The notes beneath the pieces are model-generated. The model worked only from the letters and a program-made list of their open reading frames with translations. It had not been told where the DNA came from and made no database searches. Of a stretch of 64,000 nt of DNA, positions 56,771-64,000 are shown one piece after another. Position 1 is the first letter of the stretch, and every line of letters begins with the position of its first letter. Made by a program: the position numbers and the translations under genes. Origin of the DNA: Alkalibacterium sp. (GTDB lineage Bacteria; Bacillota; Bacilli; Lactobacillales; Carnobacteriaceae_A). The stretch spans positions 241,097-305,096 of the forward strand of contig JAFIFE010000006.1 of NCBI GenBank assembly GCA_020832185.1, in the 5' to 3' direction.

Positions 56771-56801
56771 AATTGGAACACAGACCGAAAGAGGTGAGCG
56801 A

Positions 56802-58214
56802 ATGGCTATCTATCAAGATTTTGTCCAGCGTGTAAAGGACGGAAAATTCTGGAATGCAAAAGACAAAGTGATTATAGCCGTTTCTGGTGGAGTCGATTCT
56901 ATCGTTCTGCTGGATCTGGTCAATCGCCTCCCGGACGTTCTCAAACCAGACATAGTGGTCGCTCATGTGAATCATCAATTAAGAGAGGCGTCTAAAGAAG
57001 AAGCACTTTTTGTAAAAACATTGGCTGCTCAGTATAGAGTTGAGTTCCGGGAGCATCAGTGGGACAGAGAAACACACCCTCAGTCGGGTCTGGAGCAGGC
57101 AGCCAGGAACATCCGATATGCCTTCTTCAAAAAACTTGCTGAAGAACTGAATGCAGCCATTGTACTGACGGCGCATCATAAAGATGATCAGGTGGAAACG
57201 ATACTGATGCGTCTGGTCAGGGGGAGTTCCCTTGATGAGCTGAAAGGAATCGAGACCGTCAGACAAGATGACAATGTGCGCATCATTAGATTGCTCCTGC
57301 CATATTCGAAGTCAGAGTTGATCAGTTATGCGAGAGAGCAGAAGCTTGACTGGCGCGAAGATGAAACGAACACTACCTCAGATTTTACTCGAAACAGATA
57401 CAGACAGACGATCATCCCGTTATTAAAAAAAGAGAATCCCGCAGTAGAAGATCATATCATCAGATTCTCCGAAGAAATCAGAAGTGTGGGAAATCTGATG
57501 ACCCCACTGATCGAAGAAAAGAGAAGAGAGATCATCGAGGTGACGGACCAGGCATTAGTCGTCGAGCGGACATTGTTTCTGCAGCTAGATCCCTTTATGC
57601 AGGAAAAAGTGCTGGCTAATGCAGTAAAGGAATGGAGTGGAAATCAGGAATTTTTGTTCACTCAAAGGCATTTGACTCTTTTCAGAAAGTGGCTGGAGTC
57701 GTCTGGACCTAATACATCTCTTGATTTGCCGAATAACTTGATGGCCAGAAGGACGTATGACTGGTGTACCATTGAGGAAAATAGTCAACAAATAAGTGAA
57801 AGACAGGCACCTGAACCGGAAAAGCTACTTAAAGTCGGAGAATGGGTCCGGCTGACCGACACTAAAATGCTGGGTCTTTTGTCTTATACTGACTACATCA
57901 ATAGAGAATCGACAGACAGTGAACGAACAGTGTTTTTAGCTATAGAGTCATCAAGGTTCCCATTGCTTATCAGACACCGCAAAAATGGAGATAGAATCAG
58001 ATTGAAAGGATTAAAGGGATCCAAAAAAGTCAAAGATGTCTTTATTGATCAGAAGATCCCCCTTAAAGAGAGGGATCAGGCCTGGATCGTGACCGACAAT
58101 AAAGGAGAGATCGTGTGGCTGGTCGACTACAAGGAATCTGCATTGTCACTGGACCCTATAACTGATACAATTAGCTACGTACTTGTTTACACAGACAAAA
58201 GCAACTTCAATTAA
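56802..58214 (+). CDS. tilS: tRNA(Ile)-lysidine synthase
   Basis: TilS changes C34 of a minor tRNA-Ile to lysidine so that it reads AUA. The 470-residue protein has the PP-loop ATP motif AVSGGVDSIVLLDL near residue 28, VAHVNHQLRE, and LTAHHKDDQVETILMRLVRG near residue 127. C-terminal TilS domains (IRHRKNGDRIRLKG) complete the usual length. Its position before hpt and ftsH is conserved in Bacilli. The start follows AAAGAGGTGAG. Confidence 0.96.
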   Translation: MAIYQDFVQRVKDGKFWNAKDKVIIAVSGGVDSIVLLDLVNRLPDVLKPDIVVAHVNHQLREASKEEALFVKTLAAQYRVEFREHQWDRETHPQSGLEQAARNIRYAFFKKLAEELNAAIVLTAHHKDDQVETILMRLVRGSSLDELKGIETVRQDDNVRIIRLLLPYSKSELISYAREQKLDWREDETNTTSDFTRNRYRQTIIPLLKKENPAVEDHIIRFSEEIRSVGNLMTPLIEEKRREIIEVTDQALVVERTLFLQLDPFMQEKVLANAVKEWSGNQEFLFTQRHLTLFRKWLESSGPNTSLDLPNNLMARRTYDWCTIEENSQQISERQAPEPEKLLKVGEWVRLTDTKMLGLLSYTDYINRESTDSERTVFLAIESSRFPLLIRHRKNGDRIRLKGLKGSKKVKDVFIDQKIPLKERDQAWIVTDNKGEIVWLVDYKESALSLDPITDTISYVLVYTDKSNFN

Positions 58215-58246
58215 AAACGATATGAAAGCTGAAGGAGACGATTAAC

Positions 58247-58783
58247 ATGAAAAATGATATCGAAAGCATTCTGATTTCTGAAGAAGAAATACAGGAAAAA
58301 GTAATAGAACTGGCTAAAGTTCTTGATGAAGAATATGCCGGGAAAAATCCCTTGCTGGTGGGTGTCTTAAAAGGCGGACTGCCCTTTATGGCAGACTTGA
58401 TCAAAAAGATGGAAATTTATCTGGAAATCGACTTTATGGATGTCTCGAGTTACGGAAATGAAACAGTCTCTTCAGGAGAAGTGAAAATTCTTAAAGACCT
58501 GGATACCAATGTGGAAGGCAGACACGTGTTGTTTGTTGAAGACATTATAGATACAGGGGGCACACTTGCTTACCTTAAAGATTTATTTAAATATAGAAAA
58601 GCAGCATCAGTAAAAATCGTCACTATACTGGATAAACCATCCGGACGCAAAATCGATATCTCTGCAGACTGGGTCGGCTTTATTGTTCCTCACAAATTTG
58701 TAGTCGGGTATGGCCTGGACTATGCAGAAAACTACCGTAACTTACCTTTCATTGGTGTTCTTAAACCGGAAGTCTATCAATAA
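58247..58783 (+). CDS. hpt: Hypoxanthine phosphoribosyltransferase
   Basis: The 178-residue enzyme salvages hypoxanthine and guanine with PRPP. The PRPP-binding motif [16 protein letters not shown] near residue 90 and the flexible-loop region [14 protein letters not shown] identify it. It lies 32 bases after tilS and 167 bases before ftsH, the usual order in Bacilli, where Hpt and TilS also work together on ftsH expression in B. subtilis. The ATG follows GAAGGAGAC. Confidence 0.96.
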   Translation: MKNDIESILISEEEIQEKVIELAKVLDEEYAGKNPLLVGVLKGGLPFMADLIKKMEIYLEIDFMDVSSYGNETVSSGEVKILKDLDTNVEGRHVLFVEDIIDTGGTLAYLKDLFKYRKAASVKIVTILDKPSGRKIDISADWVGFIVPHKFVVGYGLDYAENYRNLPFIGVLKPEVYQ

Positions 58784-58962
58784 ACGCTAACTATGTGAAA
58801 AATGTATGGATATAAGATGGGAAATACTGTTGAATTACTGAAACATCAAATAAAATTCATAGTCAAAGATAGTCAAGTATGGTAACATGATGTGGTATAT
58901 TATTTTAAGTAAGTGACCTTAAAATGTACAAAATAAAAATTAATTGATAGATGGAGGATGAC

Positions 58963-61110
58963 ATGAAGAAGGGATTTTTTAAGAGTGGATTCTTCTACGT
59001 CATCGTGTTTCTTGCAGTTATTGGAATTGCAAGTTGGGCGACTAGTGGCGGTCAGGATCAAGCTTCTGAAGGTGTAAGTTCTACAGAATTTATCGAATTT
59101 TTAGAAGAAGATCGTATAGAAGAATTTCAGATCCAGCCGACAGCTGGTGTATATGAAATAAGAGGGAGATTTCGTGAAGGGCAAGAAGTAGAAGTCGAAC
59201 AAGATCAGAATGTCACATTATTTGGCGGACTGGATCAGACAGAAGCGGAACGCTTTACCACGTTTATTTTAAGAAATGACAATGTAGTTGAAGAAATGTA
59301 CTCACTTGCTCGAACAAACGAAGTCAACATTGTGTCGGTTGAAGAACCGACCACAGGAATCTGGACAAGTTTACTCTTCTCCTTCCTGCCGCTTTTATTA
59401 TTTGTCGGATTCATCTACTTTATGATGGGCCAGGCAGGACAAGGTGGTGGAGCTGGAGGCGGACGTGGCGTTATGAACTTTGGCAAGTCTAAAGCCAAAG
59501 AGAGTGATGCTAAAACAAGTAAAGTTCGTTTCTCTGATGTTGCCGGAGCCGATGAAGAAAAAGAAGAATTAGTCGAAGTGGTTGAATTCCTTAAAGACCC
59601 AAGACGTTTTGCCAACCTGGGAGCACGTATCCCTGCCGGTGTCTTGCTTGAGGGACCTCCAGGGACGGGTAAAACATTGCTTGCTAAAGCAGTAGCCGGA
59701 GAAGCCGGCGTGCCTTTCTTCTCGATTTCAGGTTCTGAATTCGTTGAGATGTTCGTTGGTGTCGGAGCTAGTCGTGTACGTGACTTGTTCGAGAATGCCA
59801 AGAAAACCGCACCATCTATCATCTTTATAGATGAAATCGATGCCGTCGGTCGTCAGCGTGGAGCTGGAATGGGTGGAGGACACGATGAACGTGAACAAAC
59901 CCTGAATCAGTTACTGGTTGAGATGGATGGATTTACAGGTAATGAAGGGGTTATTGTCATTGCTGCAACCAACAGACAAGATGTTCTGGATCCTGCGTTA
60001 CTGAGACCAGGTCGTTTTGATAGACGTATCATGGTTGGACGCCCGGATGTTAAAGGACGTGAAGCCATTCTTAAAGTTCACTCCAAGAACAAACCGTTGT
60101 CACCTGATGTAGACCTGAAAGTGATTGCGAGACAAACTCCAGGATTTGCAGGAGCAGATCTTGAGAACTTACTGAATGAAGCGGCGCTTGTAGCTGCCAG
60201 ACGTGACAGTAAAGAAATCGAAGCTATGGATCTGGACGAAGCGCATGACCGAGTGATAGCTGGACCTGCCAAGAAGGACCGCGTCATTTCTGAAACAGAG
60301 CGTGGAATGGTTGCTTATCATGAAGCTGGGCATACAATTGTCGGGTTAGTCTTAAGTGATGCACGTATCGTTCATAAAGTAACGATTGTTCCTCGTGGAC
60401 GTGCTGGTGGATATGCCATCATGCTTCCTAAAGAAGATCGCTTCCTGATGACTAAGAAAGAATTGTTCGAACAGATTGTTGGATTATTAGGTGGACGTGT
60501 AGCTGAAGAAATCATCTACAACTCCCAGTCAAGTGGGGCATCTAATGACTTCCAGCAGGCAACAGCAATTGCCCGAAGCATGGTAACTGAATACGGAATG
60601 AGTGATTTACTCGGACCGGTTCAATATGAAGGCGGAGGTCAAGTATTCCTGGGAAGAGATTATTCTCAATCTAAAGCTTACTCTGAACAGTTTGCTTATC
60701 AGATCGACCAGGAAGTCCTGCGTATTCTTAATGAAGGACATGCTGAAGCGAAGCGTATCATTGAAGAGCATAAAGAAGCGCACGAATTGATTGCTCAGAA
60801 ATTGTTGGAAGTTGAAACACTTGATGAGAAACAAATCAAATCTCTGTTTGAACAGGGAGAAATGCCTTCTAAAGAAAAAGCAAAACCTTCTGAGTTCCCT
60901 CGTGAGAGTGAAGAAGAGATTCCTGCAACTGAAGAAGCAGACCGTGATCCTGAAGAAGAACCAGTCGGCACTTCCTTTGAAGAAATCAAAGCTGCACGAG
61001 AGAAAAAAGAAAGAGAACGTGAAAAACGTTTTGAAGATGAACAGTCTGAATCGGATGACAGTGATGAAACTGATGTGTCACCTGAAACTGATGAGGAACC
61101 TAAAGAGTAA
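58963..61110 (+). CDS. ftsH: ATP-dependent zinc metalloprotease FtsH
   Basis: FtsH degrades misassembled membrane proteins and unstable regulators. The 715-residue protein has two membrane segments (about 8-26 and 128-150). The AAA domain follows, with Walker A GPPGTGKT at 231-238, Walker [15 protein letters not shown] and the SRH region [10 protein letters not shown]. The zinc motif HEAGH is at 453-457. A long acidic, low-complexity tail of about 90 residues closes it. The ATG at 58963 sits five bases after GGAGG; one at 58951 overlaps the site. Confidence 0.97.
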   Translation: MKKGFFKSGFFYVIVFLAVIGIASWATSGGQDQASEGVSSTEFIEFLEEDRIEEFQIQPTAGVYEIRGRFREGQEVEVEQDQNVTLFGGLDQTEAERFTTFILRNDNVVEEMYSLARTNEVNIVSVEEPTTGIWTSLLFSFLPLLLFVGFIYFMMGQAGQGGGAGGGRGVMNFGKSKAKESDAKTSKVRFSDVAGADEEKEELVEVVEFLKDPRRFANLGARIPAGVLLEGPPGTGKTLLAKAVAGEAGVPFFSISGSEFVEMFVGVGASRVRDLFENAKKTAPSIIFIDEIDAVGRQRGAGMGGGHDEREQTLNQLLVEMDGFTGNEGVIVIAATNRQDVLDPALLRPGRFDRRIMVGRPDVKGREAILKVHSKNKPLSPDVDLKVIARQTPGFAGADLENLLNEAALVAARRDSKEIEAMDLDEAHDRVIAGPAKKDRVISETERGMVAYHEAGHTIVGLVLSDARIVHKVTIVPRGRAGGYAIMLPKEDRFLMTKKELFEQIVGLLGGRVAEEIIYNSQSSGASNDFQQATAIARSMVTEYGMSDLLGPVQYEGGGQVFLGRDYSQSKAYSEQFAYQIDQEVLRILNEGHAEAKRIIEEHKEAHELIAQKLLEVETLDEKQIKSLFEQGEMPSKEKAKPSEFPRESEEEIPATEEADRDPEEEPVGTSFEEIKAAREKKEREREKRFEDEQSESDDSDETDVSPETDEEPKE

Positions 61111-61116
61111 AATGCA

Positions 61117-61154
61117 GAGAAGAGGAGGCTTATTATTAGCCCTCCTCTTCTTTC
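61117..61154 (+). terminator. Terminator after ftsH
   Basis: GAAGAGGAGG and CCTCCTCTTC form a perfect 10-base stem; the T tract after it is short (TTTCC). Confidence 0.6.
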
Positions 61155-61208
61155 CGTGTAAAATGAAAAATAGAGTACAACCTAAACTGATAAAAGGTCG
61201 TGAATAGT

Positions 61209-62099
61209 GTGTCAGATAAATTAATCAAAGCGTTAGGGTATGACGATCAGATTCGAGTATATGTGATCGATGCGACAGATATGGTGAAAGAAGCTCAGCA
61301 AAAGCACGCATCTTGGAGTTCGGCAACCGCTGCTTTAGGGCGTGCAATGGTCGGAACGACGCTGCTTGGAGCGACTCTTAAAGGAGAAGAAAAACTGACC
61401 GTCCGAATAGAAGGAAACGGTCCTGTCGGATACCTGCTGGTCGACAGTAACGGAAAAGGCGAGACAAAGGGATACATTAAACATCCAGAAGTGAATCTTC
61501 CATTAAACGAAAAAGGAAAAATCGATGTCAAAGGTGCAGTGGGTACCGAAGGCATGCTGACAGTCAGCAAAGATCTGGGGATGAAAAAACCATTTGTCGG
61601 ACAGGTCCCATTAGTCAGTGGGGAACTGGGAGAAGACTTCACCTATTATATGGCTGCTTCTGAACAAGTTCCTTCAGCTATAGGGTTGTCTGTACTGGTG
61701 AACCCGGATGAAACCGTTCAAGCGGCTGGGGGCTTTATGATCCAAGTGCTACCAAACGCTGAAGAAGAGACAATCAAGGCTGTTGAAGATGCAATCGCTG
61801 ACCTCCCTTTAGTTTCACATTTGATGGAGCAAGGCGAAACACCTGAAGAAATATTGACCCGTTTAGTTAAAGGGAATTCTATTAGAATACTGGAAACGAT
61901 GCCTGTCGTATTTAAATGTGACTGTTCAAAAGACCGTTTCAAGGATGCAATCATCACATTAGGAGAACAGGAAATTCAGGAAATGATCGACGAAGACCAC
62001 GGCGCAGATGCTGTATGTCATTTCTGTCGGACAACCTATCACTTTGATGAAAAGGAACTTGAAGAATTGGTTGAAGAAACCCGAGCGAATAAAGAGTAA
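61209..62099 (+). CDS. hslO: Hsp33 redox-regulated molecular chaperone
   Basis: Hsp33 is a holdase switched on by oxidation of its zinc-binding cysteines. In this 296-residue protein the C-terminal CDC and CHFC cysteines, about 30 residues apart, form the redox switch. GNGPVGYLLVD and SGELGEDFTYYMAASEQVPSAIG belong to the N-terminal substrate-binding domain. The GTG at 61209 is about 11 bases after AAAGG, whereas the GTG at 61200 is too close. Its place between ftsH and lysS is usual in Bacilli. Confidence 0.95.
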   Translation: MSDKLIKALGYDDQIRVYVIDATDMVKEAQQKHASWSSATAALGRAMVGTTLLGATLKGEEKLTVRIEGNGPVGYLLVDSNGKGETKGYIKHPEVNLPLNEKGKIDVKGAVGTEGMLTVSKDLGMKKPFVGQVPLVSGELGEDFTYYMAASEQVPSAIGLSVLVNPDETVQAAGGFMIQVLPNAEEETIKAVEDAIADLPLVSHLMEQGETPEEILTRLVKGNSIRILETMPVVFKCDCSKDRFKDAIITLGEQEIQEMIDEDHGADAVCHFCRTTYHFDEKELEELVEETRANKE

Positions 62100-62204
62100 G
62101 CCTGAATCCCCTTGATTCTTCTTTAAGAGACGCCTTAGATATGGTACTATAATTCAGAATGAAAGAAAGTACTCATCTTTTCAAAATATGAAAACATACA
62201 ATAA

Positions 62205-63737
<1,533 letters not shown>

Positions 63738-63746
63738 TTAACGAAT

Positions 63747-63790
63747 GCATGAAAGTTAGAAAACAATTCTGACTTTCGTGCTTTTTTTAA
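63747..63790 (+). terminator. Terminator after lysS
   Basis: GCATGAAAGTTAGAA and TTCTGACTTTCGTGC form a stem with a small loop and a few mismatches, followed by seven T residues. Confidence 0.85.
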
Positions 63791-64000
63791 TTCTTTATTC
63801 TCGTATTATTCTTCAAACTTATATACTATGATAGTAGTAAGACTTAATGCTTTGGAAAGGGTAACTCCCAATAATCTATGAAAAACTTCGTCTTTCTAAA
63901 ATCATCAAACGGGTATACCTATTATGGATGAGTCATTTAAGGATTGTATAAAGATATGGGGCTTATAGAAATTTAGTAGACCAAATCGAAGTATTAGAAG
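63791..64000. other. Unassigned sequence at the right edge
   Basis: No intact gene was seen. On the plus strand, one frame from 63847 gives a protein-like stretch (YEKLRLSKIIKRVYLLWMSHL and, further on, RYGAYRNLVDQIEVLE). It is broken by TAA at 63862 and 63949. It might be the decayed or shifted start of a gene that continues outside the window, or chance. Confidence 0.25.

Overview
The window looks like a chromosomal stretch of a low-GC Gram-positive bacterium from the Bacilli, most likely a Lactobacillales member. My best guess is a halotolerant or alkaliphilic Carnobacteriaceae such as an Alkalibacterium or Marinilactibacillus relative. This placement is inference. It rests on the order pth-mfd-mazG-rqcP-divIC-cvfD-tilS-hpt-ftsH-hslO-lysS, the veg-ispE and purR/glmU/prs blocks without sporulation genes, an L-lactate dehydrogenase, an aspartate 4-decarboxylase, a TRAP transporter and several very acidic lipoproteins. 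No rRNA, tRNA, CRISPR, insertion sequence or prophage was seen.

Layout. 0-2.3 kb: end of a TRAP operon (dctP fragment, dctQ, dctM). 2.5-4.8 kb: a GH65 disaccharide phosphorylase. 4.9-9.9 kb: an iron operon behind a near-perfect Fur box (pyridine-nucleotide reductase, two FecCD permeases, binding lipoprotein, ATPase). 10-13 kb: an NAD(P)-binding protein, an SDR broken by one in-frame TGA, and a YpuA/DUF1002 secreted protein. 13.2-15 kb: tyrS on the minus strand behind a Tyr T-box, with a small Tyr-rich ORF between them. 15-25.4 kb: GH31 glucosidase, HAD phosphatase, metG-tatD-rnmV-ksgA, a TPP-riboswitch-controlled thiW, veg and ispE. 25.4-29 kb: a Zur-type zinc block (lipoprotein, adcA, adcC, adcB). 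29-35 kb: two tandem membrane diguanylate cyclases and pyruvate carboxylase. 35-43.9 kb: purR with a PurBox, a YflT stress protein, glmU, prs, a NusG-II protein, ldh and an S9 peptidase. 44-49.9 kb: aspD, gpx, glmS, an orphan acidic lipoprotein and a membrane zinc-ribbon protein. 50-63.7 kb: the conserved pth-to-lysS housekeeping block.

How the genes work together. Iron and zinc uptake each sit behind a recognisable metal-repressor site. The iron operon carries its own flavin reductase, which could release iron from an imported chelate. In the zinc block, an Ig-like domain starting with His-Tyr-His occurs both as a free lipoprotein and as an insert in the metal loop of AdcA; this is the most interesting lead in the window. 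Pyruvate carboxylase, aspartate 4-decarboxylase and lactate dehydrogenase fit a fermentative metabolism with control of C4 acids. GlmS, GlmU and Prs supply wall and nucleotide precursors.

Limits. Starts were chosen by eye from Shine-Dalgarno position and family N-termini. Promoters and terminators come from visual motif matching. Function calls come from recognised motifs, not from database searches.
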